Assembly (NCBI RefSeq): GCF_025336485.1
Contig: NZ_JAODAB010000009.1
Location: 1-64,000 of the forward strand
Direction of reading: 5' to 3'
DNA length: 64,000 nucleotides
Source of the DNA: Pseudomonas citri
Lineage (GTDB): Bacteria; Pseudomonadota; Gammaproteobacteria; Pseudomonadales; Pseudomonadaceae
The notes beneath the pieces were generated by a model. That model was given only the letters and a program-made list of their open reading frames with translations. It was not told the origin of the DNA and did not search any database. This document shows, piece after piece, positions 52,579 to 61,290 of this stretch; the stretch's first letter is position 1, and the number at the start of each line of letters is the position of its first letter. A program made the position numbers and the translations under genes.

Positions 52579-54717
52579 TCAAGCCGGCACCCCCTTAGCC
52601 TTGGCCTCCCGCCGCCAAATCCGGTGCTGGGCAATCGCCGCAAAAAACCGCGAAAAATTGCTCGCCTCCGCATCCTCGATCAACCCCGCATCCACCTCCA
52701 GCTTCAACTCCACCAGCAACTGCCGGGCCTCGCCATGAAGCCCAATGGCCTTCAAATGCTTGTAGGCCTCCAGCACGTAATGCACCGCCACACCGTCCCC
52801 ACTCAACGCCTTGATCGACTCCGCACCACCTGGCACGAACACCGCGTCGAAGGCAATGGACGGCAGCCCTTCCATAGACGCATCCACCGGCAATGTCTGC
52901 CCGTCAGCGGTGGTGACCGGCGCCGAAGTCGGCCCCAGGATCCTGGCGTAAGCGCCCTCGACCATCAGCGCCTGCTTGAGCGTATCGATGATTGCCCCAT
53001 CGACGCCGTTCGCCACCAACACCGCCACTTTTCGCGTCTTGATATCGCCGGACAACAGGTTCGCCTGGCTCAACGCCGGCGACTGTTCCAGGGAAGGCGT
53101 CGGCACATCGACGGTGCCGCAGGTGGGGGCCGGCAACCCCAGGTTCTTCGCCACCCGCGCGGCCAGCTCCAGGTCGATGTTGGCGAGGATCTCATTCACT
53201 TGCCGCACCCGGATGAACTCACGCTCCACCTTGCCCAGTTCAAAACTGTAGGCCGCGATGATGTGCTCCTGCTCGTGGGCGCTCATGCTCTTGTAGAACA
53301 GCCGCGCCTGGGAGAAATGATCAGCGAACGACTCGCTGCGCTGGCGGATCTTGTAGGCATCGATCCGCTCCGGATAGCTTTCGAAGCCGCCGTCCGCCGG
53401 GCCCGGCGGAGTTTCCTTCGGCCAGCCGCCGTCGATGGAGTTCGGCTCGTAGGACGTGCGCCCCTTGTCGATAGTGGTGCGGTGCATCGCGTCGCGCTGG
53501 CCGTTGTGCACCGGCGTGATCGCACGGTTGATCGGCAGCTCATGAAAATTCGGTCCGCCGAGTCGGCTGATTTGCGTATCGGTGTAGGAAAACAGTCGGC
53601 CTTGCAGCAGAGGGTCGTTAGAAAAGTCGATGCCCGGCACGATGTGCCCGGGGCAGAACGCCACTTGCTCGACCTCGGCAAAGAAGTTGTCCGGGTTGCG
53701 GTTCAGCACCATCTTGCCCAACGGCGTGATGGGCACCAGTTCCTCAGGAATGATCTTGGTCGGATCGAGCAGATCGAAGTCGAATTTATGCTCGTCTTCC
53801 TCGGCGACAACCTGGACGCCAAATTCCCATTCCGGGTAGTCACCCATCTCGATCGCTTCCCACAGGTCACGACGGTGGTAGTCGGTGTCCTTGCCGGCCA
53901 GTTTCTGCGCTTCGTCCCACACCAATGAACAGGTGCCGGCCTTGGGCCGCCAATGGAATTTGACGAAACTGCTACGGCCTTCAGCGTTGATCATTCGGAA
54001 AGTGTGCACCCCAAAACCCTGCATGGTGCGTAGGCTTTTGGGAATGGCCCGGTCGGACATAGCCCAGATCACCATGTGCGCCGATTCCGGCACCAGCGAG
54101 ACAAAGTCCCAGAAGGTGTCGTGAGCCGAACCGCCGGTAGGGATTTCATTGTGGGGTTCGGGTTTAACCGCGTGGACAAAATCCGGGAACTTGATGGCAT
54201 CCTGGATGAAAAACACCGGCATGTTGTTACCCACCAGGTCGAAATTGCCCTCATCGGTAAAAAACTTCACCGCGAAGCCACGCACGTCCCGCACGGTGTC
54301 GCCGGAGCCCCGTGGCCCCTGCACCGTGGAAAAACGCACGAACACCGGGGTTTGTTTGCTCGGATCTTGTAGGAAACCGGCTTTGGTCAAGGCCGAATGG
54401 GCCTCATACGCTTGAAAATAGCCGTGGGCACCCGTGCCACGGGCGTGCACGATGCGCTCGGGAATGCGCTCATGGTCAAAATGCGTGATTTTTTCACGCA
54501 TGATGAAGTCTTCCAGCAACGAAGGCCCACGGGGGCCGGCGCGCAGGGTGTTCTGGTTATCGGCGATCTTCACGCCCTGGTTGGTGCGCAACGCCTGTTC
54601 GGTGGCGTCGACGCGAAACGCTTCAAGTCTGTCGAGCTTGGCGTTGGTGTTGGCGCGGTTCAGGGCGTCGGTACCGGCCAATTGGCTCGGGGTGGCGGTG
54701 GGCTTGTCGGTACTCAT
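52579..54717 (-). CDS. katE: Large-subunit catalase HPII
   Basis: A 712-residue clade II monofunctional catalase. The active site is intact: His91 in RIVHARGTGAHGYFQ, Asn in NFDLVGNNMPVFFIQ, and the proximal heme Tyr in GRLFSYTDTQISRLG. The N-terminal extension and a ~150-residue C-terminal flavodoxin/GATase-1-like domain (TRKVAVLVANGVDG onward) are the hallmarks of the large-subunit type. Family members decompose H2O2 in stationary phase and are usually RpoS-dependent. ATG at 54717 follows GAGGAGTTATGCC. It diverges from metN. Confidence 0.96.
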   Translation of the reverse strand: MSTDKPTATPSQLAGTDALNRANTNAKLDRLEAFRVDATEQALRTNQGVKIADNQNTLRAGPRGPSLLEDFIMREKITHFDHERIPERIVHARGTGAHGYFQAYEAHSALTKAGFLQDPSKQTPVFVRFSTVQGPRGSGDTVRDVRGFAVKFFTDEGNFDLVGNNMPVFFIQDAIKFPDFVHAVKPEPHNEIPTGGSAHDTFWDFVSLVPESAHMVIWAMSDRAIPKSLRTMQGFGVHTFRMINAEGRSSFVKFHWRPKAGTCSLVWDEAQKLAGKDTDYHRRDLWEAIEMGDYPEWEFGVQVVAEEDEHKFDFDLLDPTKIIPEELVPITPLGKMVLNRNPDNFFAEVEQVAFCPGHIVPGIDFSNDPLLQGRLFSYTDTQISRLGGPNFHELPINRAITPVHNGQRDAMHRTTIDKGRTSYEPNSIDGGWPKETPPGPADGGFESYPERIDAYKIRQRSESFADHFSQARLFYKSMSAHEQEHIIAAYSFELGKVEREFIRVRQVNEILANIDLELAARVAKNLGLPAPTCGTVDVPTPSLEQSPALSQANLLSGDIKTRKVAVLVANGVDGAIIDTLKQALMVEGAYARILGPTSAPVTTADGQTLPVDASMEGLPSIAFDAVFVPGGAESIKALSGDGVAVHYVLEAYKHLKAIGLHGEARQLLVELKLEVDAGLIEDAEASNFSRFFAAIAQHRIWRREAKAKGVPA

Positions 54718-54944
54718 CAGGCATAACTCCTCGGGGGCCAGGCACAGAGCCCGGGCATTTTCGAGTGGCTTAAGGAGTGACCGACGCCGTTTGGCAGCGT
54801 TCCTTTTTTATGCCTTTGATCGCGTTATTGCCAATTGGCTGGTTGATTGGCAAATAAATGCTAAGAACCTCTATACGGACAGGCTAAAATGCGCGCCCGG
54901 CTAACCGCTGATCCTATTCCAACGCGCCCCACAAGGTTCGCTAC

Positions 54945-55952
54945 GTGATCGAGTTTCAAAACGTTTATAAAACCTACCGGGTTGCCGGTAAGGAAATCCC
55001 CGCGCTGCACCCGACCAATCTGACGATTGAGAACGGCCAGGTCTTCGGCCTCATCGGTCATTCCGGTGCGGGAAAAAGTACCCTGCTGCGCCTGATCAAT
55101 CGTCTGGAAGATGCCAGCGGCGGCAAGATCATCGTCGACGGCGAGGAAGTCACCGCCCTGGACGCCAACAGCCTGCGGCGCTTTCGCCAGCAGGTCGGGA
55201 TGATCTTCCAGCACTTCAACCTGCTGGCGTCCAAGACCGTGGCCGACAACGTGGCGCTGCCACTGACGCTGGCCGGCGAATTGTCCCGCAGCGAAATCGA
55301 CCAACGGGTCGCCGAATTGCTGGCGCGGGTGGGTTTGTCCGACCACGCCAGGAAATACCCAGCGCAACTGTCCGGCGGCCAGAAACAGCGCGTCGGTATC
55401 GCCCGCGCCCTGGCGACCAAGCCCAAGATCCTGCTGTGCGACGAAGCCACCAGCGCCCTCGACCCACAAACCACCGCCTCGGTGCTGCAATTGCTGGCCG
55501 AGATCAACCGCGAACTGAAACTGACCATCGTGCTGATCACCCATGAAATGGACGTGATCCGCCGCGTTTGCGATCAAGTGGCGGTGATGGACGCCGGCGT
55601 CATCGTCGAACAAGGCCCGGTGGCCGAGGTGTTCCTGCACCCCAAGCACCCGACCACCAAGCGTTTTGTCCAGGAAGACGAGCAAATCGACGAAAGCGAA
55701 CAGCGCGACGACTTTGCCCACGTACCGGGACGCATCGTGCGTCTGACCTTCCAGGGCGATTCCACCTACGCACCGCTGCTCGGCACCGTCGCCCGCGAAA
55801 CGGGCGTGGACTACAGCATCCTGGCCGGCCGTATCGACCGCATCAAAGACACCCCCTACGGGCAACTGACCCTCGCCATCACCGGCGGTGACCTGGAGGC
55901 GGCGTTTGCCCGCTTCACCGCGGCCGATGTCCACATGGAGGTGCTGCGCTGA
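54945..55952 (+). CDS. metN: Methionine ABC transporter ATP-binding protein MetN
   Basis: A 335-residue ATPase with Walker [10 protein letters not shown] (38-46), signature [15 protein letters not shown], Walker [14 protein letters not shown] and H-loop VLITHEMDV. The C-terminal ~80 residues form a NIL domain ([23 protein letters not shown] ...), which binds methionine and mediates transinhibition. It begins with GTG at 54945 after an AAGG motif. It overlaps metI by 1 nt (TGATG). metN-metI-metQ corresponds to PA5503-PA5505. Confidence 0.95.
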   Translation: MIEFQNVYKTYRVAGKEIPALHPTNLTIENGQVFGLIGHSGAGKSTLLRLINRLEDASGGKIIVDGEEVTALDANSLRRFRQQVGMIFQHFNLLASKTVADNVALPLTLAGELSRSEIDQRVAELLARVGLSDHARKYPAQLSGGQKQRVGIARALATKPKILLCDEATSALDPQTTASVLQLLAEINRELKLTIVLITHEMDVIRRVCDQVAVMDAGVIVEQGPVAEVFLHPKHPTTKRFVQEDEQIDESEQRDDFAHVPGRIVRLTFQGDSTYAPLLGTVARETGVDYSILAGRIDRIKDTPYGQLTLAITGGDLEAAFARFTAADVHMEVLR

Positions 55953-56614
55953 TGGAATTTTTTGCAAACATCGACTGGCTGGAAATCTGGCTGGCAACCG
56001 GCGACACCTTCCTCATGCTGTTCGGTTCGCTGCTGTTCACCGTCCTGCTCGGCCTGCCGCTGGGCGTGTTGCTGTTTTTGTGCAGCCCGCGCCAGTTGCT
56101 CGAAGCCCGGGGCGTGTATGCGCTGCTGTCGCTGATCGTCAACATCCTGCGTTCGTTGCCGTTCATCATCCTGTTGATCGTGATGATCCCGTTCACGGTA
56201 TTGATCACTGGCACGTCCTTGGGCGTGGCCGGGGCCATTCCGCCGTTGGTGGTGGGCGCGACACCGTTCTTCGCCCGCCTGGTGGAAACCGCCCTGCGCG
56301 AAGTGGATCGCGGCATCATCGAAGCCACCCAGGCCATGGGCGCGACCACCCGGCAGATCATCGTCAACGCCTTGCTGCCAGAAGCCCGCCCGGGCATTTT
56401 CGCGGCGATTACGGTCACAGCCATTACGCTGGTTTCCTACACGGCCATGGCCGGTGTGGTCGGTGCCGGTGGCTTGGGCGACCTGGCGATCCGTTTCGGT
56501 TACCAGCGTTTCCAGACCGATGTGATGGTGGTCACCGTGGTGTTGCTGTTGGTCCTGGTCCAGGTGTTGCAGACCGTGGGCGACAAACTGGTTGTGCATT
56601 TCTCTAGAAAATAA
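55952..56614 (+). CDS. metI: Methionine ABC transporter permease MetI
   Basis: A 220-residue inner-membrane permease with five helices and the binding-protein-dependent EAA motif (EATQAMGATTRQIIVNALLPEA near residues 124-145). Length equals E. coli MetI (217). Its start overlaps the metN stop (TGATG), so subunit synthesis is coupled. It forms a homodimeric channel with MetN for D/L-methionine uptake. Confidence 0.95.
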   Translation: MEFFANIDWLEIWLATGDTFLMLFGSLLFTVLLGLPLGVLLFLCSPRQLLEARGVYALLSLIVNILRSLPFIILLIVMIPFTVLITGTSLGVAGAIPPLVVGATPFFARLVETALREVDRGIIEATQAMGATTRQIIVNALLPEARPGIFAAITVTAITLVSYTAMAGVVGAGGLGDLAIRFGYQRFQTDVMVVTVVLLLVLVQVLQTVGDKLVVHFSRK

Positions 56615-56693
56615 GGCCTCGCGCCAATAAACCATGAGCCGGCCATCCGCCGGCAGGTGCCAAGAGCAGGCACCCCACAAGGAGTTTTGCTGA

Positions 56694-57467
56694 ATGAAAA
56701 AACTACTGGTCGCCTTCGCTGCCGCCGCAGCGTTTTCCGCCCATGCCGCTGACACCCTGACTGTCGCAGCCACACCGGTCCCGCACGCGGAAATCCTCGA
56801 GTTCGTCAAACCGGCATTGGCCAAGGAAGGCGTGGACCTCAAGGTCAAAGTCTTCACCGACTACATCCAACCCAACGTCCAAGTCGCCGAAAAACGCCTG
56901 GACGCCAACTTCTTCCAGCACCAGCCGTACCTGGATGAATTCAACAAAGCCAAGGGCACCCACCTGGTAAGCGTCGCCGGCGTGCACCTGGAACCGTTGG
57001 GCGCGTACTCCAGCAAGTACAAGAAACTCGACGAACTGCCCGGCGGCGCCAATGTGGTGATCCCGAACGACGCCACCAACGGCGGCCGTGCGCTGTTGCT
57101 GCTGGCCAAGGCTGGCGTGATCAAGCTGAAGGACTCGGGCAACATCCTGTCCACCACCAAGGACATCGTTGAAAACCCGAAGGACCTGAAATTCCGTGAG
57201 CTGGAAGCGGCGACCATTCCACGCGTGTTGACCCAGGTCGACCTGGCGCTGATCAACACCAACTACGCGCTGGAAGCCAAGCTGGATCCGTCCAAGGATG
57301 CGCTGGTGATCGAAGGCAGCGACTCGCCTTACGTGAACATTCTGGTGGCTCGTGAGGATGATAAAGACAGTGAGGCGATGAAGAAGCTGGTGGCGGCGCT
57401 GCATACGCCGGAAGTGAAGGCTTTTATTCTTGAGAAGTACAAAGGCGCGGTGTTGCCGGCGTTCTGA
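56694..57467 (+). CDS. metQ: Methionine-binding protein MetQ/NlpA family
   Basis: A 257-residue periplasmic binding protein with a cleavable signal peptide (1-18, ending AHAA) rather than a lipobox. The NlpA family core is clear: VAATPVPHAEILEFVKPALAKEG, VFTDYIQPNVQVAEKRLDANFFQHQPYLDEFN, IPNDATNGGRALLLL and LALINTNYALEAKLDPSKDAL. It captures methionine for MetNI. The ATG is 8 nt after AAGGAG. A strong bidirectional terminator follows. Confidence 0.95.
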   Translation: MKKLLVAFAAAAAFSAHAADTLTVAATPVPHAEILEFVKPALAKEGVDLKVKVFTDYIQPNVQVAEKRLDANFFQHQPYLDEFNKAKGTHLVSVAGVHLEPLGAYSSKYKKLDELPGGANVVIPNDATNGGRALLLLAKAGVIKLKDSGNILSTTKDIVENPKDLKFRELEAATIPRVLTQVDLALINTNYALEAKLDPSKDALVIEGSDSPYVNILVAREDDKDSEAMKKLVAALHTPEVKAFILEKYKGAVLPAF

Positions 57468-57482
57468 TCTGATTCGCGATAG

Positions 57483-57520
57483 AAAAAACGGGGCTGCATG
57501 TAAATGCAGCCCCATTTTTT
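57483..57520. terminator. Bidirectional terminator between metQ and the TSUP gene
   Basis: AAAAAA-CGGGGCTGCAT-gtaa-ATGCAGCCCCA-TTTTTT: a long GC stem bounded by A and T tracts, so it terminates transcription both from metQ (plus) and from the TSUP gene (minus). Confidence 0.93.
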
Positions 57521-57551
57521 CGGAATGTTGATGGCGTTACGCGAAAATCAG

Positions 57552-58319
57552 TCATACCAATATGGATAGTCCCATCCGACCGATAAGAAACATCAACAAG
57601 AAAAGAAATAATATACGAATTAAGCCACTCCCATACCGCAAGGCCAAAAAAGTGCCCGTCAGGGCGCCCGCCATATTACACACCGCGACCAACCCACCGA
57701 TTACCCATAGCACATGACCTGAAGGTATGAAAAACAATAGCGCCGCGCTAAACGTTCCCAAGTTAACCAGTTTTGCTGAAGCAGATGCATTTAAAAAATC
57801 ATAGCCAAAATACTTAACAAATATGAATAACAGAAGACTGCCGCTGCCAGGGCCAAAAACACCGTCATAAAACCCAACCAAACCACCAAAAAAAATCCCC
57901 AGTAAAATCTCTCTGGATCCGCATTGGGCGGCCGAGTGAACTCGCCCTAAATCTTTTTTTGCAAATGTATAGATAGCCATCGCTATCAGTACGAAAAAGA
58001 CAACATACTCCATTACCTCTTTCGGAACGAGCGAAATGGAAAATGCGCCAAGAAACGAAAATATAAAAGCGGAAACCATCGTCGGAAACATGAGTTTCCA
58101 AACGATTTTTATTCTTTTGACGTAACTAAATATAGAAGAAATATTTCCGACAAGAACAGCCAGCTTATTAGTTCCAAAAACCGTACTCAATGAATGTTGA
58201 GGCAATGCATGGAGAAGGGCGGGTACTTGCACCAAGCCTCCTCCGCCCACAGCGGCATCAATCATCCCCCCGAAAAAAGCAAAAAACCCCAATGCAGCCA
58301 TGGCGTATTCAATTTGCAT
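57552..58319 (-). CDS. TSUP-family (TauE/SafE) sulfite/organosulfonate exporter-like permease
   Basis: A 255-residue inner-membrane protein with about eight helices. The two TSUP half-repeat signatures are GGMIDAAVGGGGLVQVPALL (about 17-36) and GGLVGFYDGVFGPGSGSLLLF (about 146-166). Members move sulfite, sulfonates or sulfoacetate, but the substrate cannot be read here. Base composition is visibly AT-rich (frequent AAA, ATA, TTT codons) unlike all neighbours, suggesting horizontal acquisition. The gene is intact. It sits in an AT-rich segment bounded by the metQ terminator and a truncated DUF6124-leader repeat. Confidence 0.9.
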   Translation of the reverse strand: MQIEYAMAALGFFAFFGGMIDAAVGGGGLVQVPALLHALPQHSLSTVFGTNKLAVLVGNISSIFSYVKRIKIVWKLMFPTMVSAFIFSFLGAFSISLVPKEVMEYVVFFVLIAMAIYTFAKKDLGRVHSAAQCGSREILLGIFFGGLVGFYDGVFGPGSGSLLLFIFVKYFGYDFLNASASAKLVNLGTFSAALLFFIPSGHVLWVIGGLVAVCNMAGALTGTFLALRYGSGLIRILFLFLLMFLIGRMGLSILV

Positions 58320-58450
58320 AAAAACTGTCCATTTTTAACTTCAACAGATTCACTACCGCGTGTACTTAATTAAAAAGACTTAACAGAGGCCAGCGATCCA
58401 GCATTCAAACCACTATTAAATACAGGTACACAATAGGAACCATAGGCACG
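58320..58450. other. AT-rich upstream region of the TSUP gene
   Basis: AT-rich, non-coding; it should hold the TSUP promoter (several TAAT and TTAAT tracts) but no clear -35/-10 pair. It ends abruptly at the partial repeat beginning near 58450. Confidence 0.4.
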
Positions 58451-58502
58451 ACGCACAAGCCGGCGGATTCCGACGTAGTTGTAGGCAAAGGCGCAAGGAT
58501 GA
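58450..58502 (-). repeat. Partial second copy of the DUF6124 leader repeat
   Basis: About 50 nt (acgcacaagccggcggatt through ggcaaaggcgcaagg) match 59170-59219 with about six substitutions. Only this piece of the leader is present; homology stops toward the TSUP side. It lies directly downstream of the terminator of the DUF6124 gene. Confidence 0.8.
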
Positions 58503-58517
58503 GGGCCTCAACCAAAG

Positions 58518-58545
58518 CAAACCCGACGCATAGCGTCGGGTTTTC
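58518..58545 (-). terminator. Terminator downstream of the DUF6124 gene
   Basis: AAACCCGACGC-ata-GCGTCGGGTTTT: a stem of about 10 pairs with short U-tracts on both strands, 20 nt after the DUF6124 stop. Confidence 0.8.
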
Positions 58546-58564
58546 GTTGACGGCTATTTACTTG

Positions 58565-58921
58565 CTACCGCAGATCAACGTTATCCAACGCCCGCCCCGC
58601 CAACAACGAACTCAACTCAATCAATTGCTGGATACCAAGGGCAACGTGTCGTCGTGAGCCTTCCAGGTCAAAAGCCAGGTCGCTGACCATCGCGTCGGCC
58701 GAGGCCAGGGTTTCGGTGAGGTTGGCGAGTAGGGATTCGTTGTCGATGTCGCTTACGACGGTGAATAGTCGGCCCGGTTTCTCGTCTTCGGGGTTGGTTG
58801 GTTTCGGGAGGAGGTAGAAATCCAAGGCACGCTTGGTGGCTTCGTCGTGCTTTTTGGCGTTGGATTTGGTTTGCGAGGACGAATTGCCTATTTCTGGCGG
58901 GTTCGGAGTAGGTTTGAACAT
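58565..58921 (-). CDS. DUF6124 family protein
   Basis: A 118-residue soluble protein largely restricted to pseudomonads. The N-terminal ~30 residues are polar and low complexity (Pro, Asn, Ser, Lys). The core from ATKRALDFYLLP to the end is helical: LFTVVSDIDNESLLANLTETLASADAMVSDLAFDLEGSRRHVALGIQQLIELSSLLAGRAL. The conserved Asp/Ser in the core give no enzymatic hint. Function is unknown; such genes are often clustered in tandem in this genus. It is preceded by a long (about 370-nt) repeat-bearing leader. Confidence 0.85.
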   Translation of the reverse strand: MFKPTPNPPEIGNSSSQTKSNAKKHDEATKRALDFYLLPKPTNPEDEKPGRLFTVVSDIDNESLLANLTETLASADAMVSDLAFDLEGSRRHVALGIQQLIELSSLLAGRALDNVDLR

Positions 58922-59291
58922 GAGCTAAGTCCTGTAGGTGATGCCGCAACCCTTTAGCTACTAAACAGAAGGGGGGCAGCTGTACGCAGGTTAGTAGACC
59001 GGGGACTCAGCAAAGCCGGCGCGCCCGAGGGCGCCCTGCGCACAGCCGCCATCAAATACAGGCATGGAAATACCTGACTGACAGGAGCCTTGCACCTTAC
59101 TAAATACCTCGGGCTACTAAACCCGACCACTGATGGGCAGTGGCAGGGAAACGATAGAACCCGAGGGCAAGGCGCACAAGCGGGCGGATTCTGGCGTAGT
59201 TGTAGGCAAAGGCGCAAGGTTGGGTAGCCTGCTGGAAGGGTTGGAGTGGGGGGATAAACAGGTGGCGTTTATTACCTGTAATTCGGGGCAA
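58922..59291 (-). promoter_or_regulatory. Long conserved leader region of the DUF6124 gene
   Basis: About 370 nt upstream of the DUF6124 start without a credible gene. It contains the inverted or direct motif gctactaaac at 58955-58964 and 59111-59120 with ttagtag and ttactaa copies between, a GC-rich hairpin (ggcgcgcccgagggcgccc) near 59019-59037, a ccactgatgggcagtgg hairpin near 59128-59144, and at 59165-59219 a ~50-nt segment repeated at 58450-58502. It looks like a structured 5' leader or repeat module. The small frames in it are shadows. Confidence 0.5.
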
Positions 59292-59354
59292 CCCTCATGA
59301 TAGATTCCCCGCCGCGACCTCTAATGAATAGGGGGCATTCAGGGAGAGAAGTGA

Positions 59355-59729
59355 ATGATCAAGTCTTTGTTGGTTGGGGCATCGCTGCTAATGGCATCGG
59401 CATCGGCATTTGCGATGAGTTGCGATAACCCTAGAAACGCCTATGACAGAACCTATTGCGCGTCGCTGAAAATGGTTCAGTCGGATCAGGAAATCAATGA
59501 TCAATACAAGAAGACGATGAGTGCGCTGAACCCGGATCAGAAAAAAAAGGTGAAGGCCGCTCAAATCCAGTGGATCAAGAATCGCGACAGCGCCTGTTCC
59601 AACGATGGCCTGCTCTACCTGGACTGTGCCAACGAGAAGACCGAAGCGCGTATCGTCATACTCAAGGCTGTCGAGCGCGAGTGCCGTGCTGCCGGTTGTG
59701 ACGACGCCAAGCTGTCGCAAGTCGAGTAA
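59355..59729 (+). CDS. LprI/DUF1311-family exported protein
   Basis: A 124-residue periplasmic protein with a signal peptide (1-20, MASASAFA). The LprI-type core has paired cysteines (SCDNPRNAYDRTYCASL, SACSNDGLLYLDCANEK, ECRAAGCDD) that would form disulfides. It also has the family helix DQEINDQYKKTMSAL. LprI in Mycobacterium inhibits lysozyme; a role here is inferred only from family. It starts at 59355 after GGGAGAG and is followed by a terminator at 59826-59857. Confidence 0.87.
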   Translation: MIKSLLVGASLLMASASAFAMSCDNPRNAYDRTYCASLKMVQSDQEINDQYKKTMSALNPDQKKKVKAAQIQWIKNRDSACSNDGLLYLDCANEKTEARIVILKAVERECRAAGCDDAKLSQVE

Positions 59730-59825
59730 CCCGTGAATCATTCGCGGGCCGGAATAAGCTGCCAAGGGCCTCTGACATCTATCGCTAGTAAGAAGCGATA
59801 GGACAAGCGAAAAGTCGTACTCCAT

Positions 59826-59857
59826 GAAAACCCGACATTTAAGGTGTCGGGTTTTTT
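59826..59857 (+). terminator. Terminator after the LprI-like gene
   Basis: AAAACCCGACA-tttaagg-TGTCGGGTTTTTT: GC stem followed by TTTTTT on the plus strand, about 97 nt after the stop. Confidence 0.85.
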
Positions 59858-60101
59858 ATGGGGGGAACTAGGCTGATCACGGCGTCGACTGACCGGTATT
59901 GACTGGGGCTGCTACGTAGCCCAGCGGGAGCAAGCTCCCTCGCCACGGGTTGAGGGTTGTGACTTGTAATCGTCTTGCTATTGAAAGAGGCGGAGACGAT
60001 TCTTTGGGGGCTGCGGGCGGTAGTGTGTGTATTCGGTTGTTTGCGTTAGTAGCAGGGTGCCACAATCGCGTTTTTGGTTGCTTCATGATCAGGTGGATTA
60101 C
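59858..60101. repeat. Intergenic region with solo REP half (59921-59946)
   Basis: A single REP arm (ccagcgggagcaagctccct continuing cgccac) with no partner nearby. The rest of the gap to 60101 holds a weak ribosome-binding region for the diguanylate cyclase and no gene. Confidence 0.6.
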
Positions 60102-61229
60102 ATGGATTTTCCGAGATCTCGGAACGCCCCAGATCTTTTCATCGCCAAGCAGGTGCGAACTGATCGGTTGCAGCAACTTTTCCGTCAATCCGTTTCGGCG
60201 GTGTTCGGCAGTTATCTCGCGGCGATCATGCTCAGTTGGCTGTGTTGGGATCGTTTTGAGCACAGCGCGATTTTTGGGTGGCTGGCCGTACTGACCGGCT
60301 CGACACTGCTGCGCATCGCGATGTTCGTGGCCTATTTGCGCAGCGATGAAAGCGAGCGCACGCCTCAACGCTGGGAGCGTAAGTACTGGGTCACGCTGGT
60401 GTTGTCCGCCAGCATCTGGGGCGGCGGCGCGCTCGTGGTGATGCCAGCGGACGATCTGCTGTCGCAGGCTTTAGTCATGCTTTTCACGGTGGGAATGTCC
60501 GTCAGTGCGGTGTCGTGTTACTCGGCCTACCGCGACATGACGCTGGTTTCCATTGGCCTGGTGCTGTTTCCCTGCACTGTGTGGCTGCTGTTTCAACCGT
60601 CTTCGATTCAAGTCGGCATGGGGCTTTCGATCCTGGTGTTCGCAGCCTTTGCGGCCCGCGCGACCACCAAAATGTCCCAGGCACTGGAAACCGCGTTTCG
60701 ACTCACCCGCGAAATGGAGCAGGCGAACAGCGTTTCGACCCGGGCCGCACAAACCGATGAACTGACCGGGCTGAAGAGTCGACGGGCGTTTTTCGAACAT
60801 GCCCAGCAGCTTTACGACGAGTGCAAAGCCAACCGGCGGGGGGTGTGCGCCGTGATGTTGGACATGGACCACTTCAAGCACATCAACGATACCTACGGCC
60901 ATCAGGTAGGGGATCAGGTGTTGCGCCAGATGGGCGCGGTGATCAGCTCGTCCTTTCGGCCAACGGATGTCCAGGGCCGGCTCGGCGGTGAGGAATTCGC
61001 GGTGCTGCTGCCGGACACGTCCATCGACGTCGCCCTGCAGATTGCGGAAGAGCTGATTCAGACGATTGATGGCTTGATGATCGAACCGGTTAACCGCATC
61101 ACTGCCAGCCTTGGGGTGGCGTCGACGGAGACGGGGTATAAAGACCTTCATAGTTTGATGAACAATGCGGATAAGGCGTTGTATCGGGCGAAGGCGCAGG
61201 GGCGCAATCAGGTGGCTGTGGCGCAGTAG
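60102..61229 (+). CDS. Membrane diguanylate cyclase
   Basis: A 375-residue inner-membrane enzyme. Six or so hydrophobic helices occupy residues 30-190 (a MASE-like sensor module). A short coiled coil leads into the GGDEF domain (about 205-372) with GGEEF and an upstream RxxD inhibitory site (RPTD-VQGRL-GGEEF). The substrate-binding DELTGLKSRRAFFEHA and metal-site DMDHFKHINDTYGH are intact. The ATG at 60102 was chosen to start just before the first helix-rich part. The signal sensed is unknown. Confidence 0.92.
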   Translation: MDFPRSRNAPDLFIAKQVRTDRLQQLFRQSVSAVFGSYLAAIMLSWLCWDRFEHSAIFGWLAVLTGSTLLRIAMFVAYLRSDESERTPQRWERKYWVTLVLSASIWGGGALVVMPADDLLSQALVMLFTVGMSVSAVSCYSAYRDMTLVSIGLVLFPCTVWLLFQPSSIQVGMGLSILVFAAFAARATTKMSQALETAFRLTREMEQANSVSTRAAQTDELTGLKSRRAFFEHAQQLYDECKANRRGVCAVMLDMDHFKHINDTYGHQVGDQVLRQMGAVISSSFRPTDVQGRLGGEEFAVLLPDTSIDVALQIAEELIQTIDGLMIEPVNRITASLGVASTETGYKDLHSLMNNADKALYRAKAQGRNQVAVAQ

Positions 61230-61290
61230 GTTTGCGCTTTGCATCATCCGTCGGTGTTGGCTTTTCTGCGCCGAACAGCACTTTCGAGAC

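Noticed and set aside
52579..54717. Fusion of catalase with a foreign amidotransferase domain
   Set aside because: The C-terminal flavodoxin/GATase-like domain is a normal part of large-subunit HPII catalases.
58954..59291. Two small minus-strand frames in the DUF6124 leader
   Set aside because: Frames are Cys/Pro/Arg-rich, overlap hairpins and repeats, and overlap each other; they look like frequently mis-annotated repeat translations.
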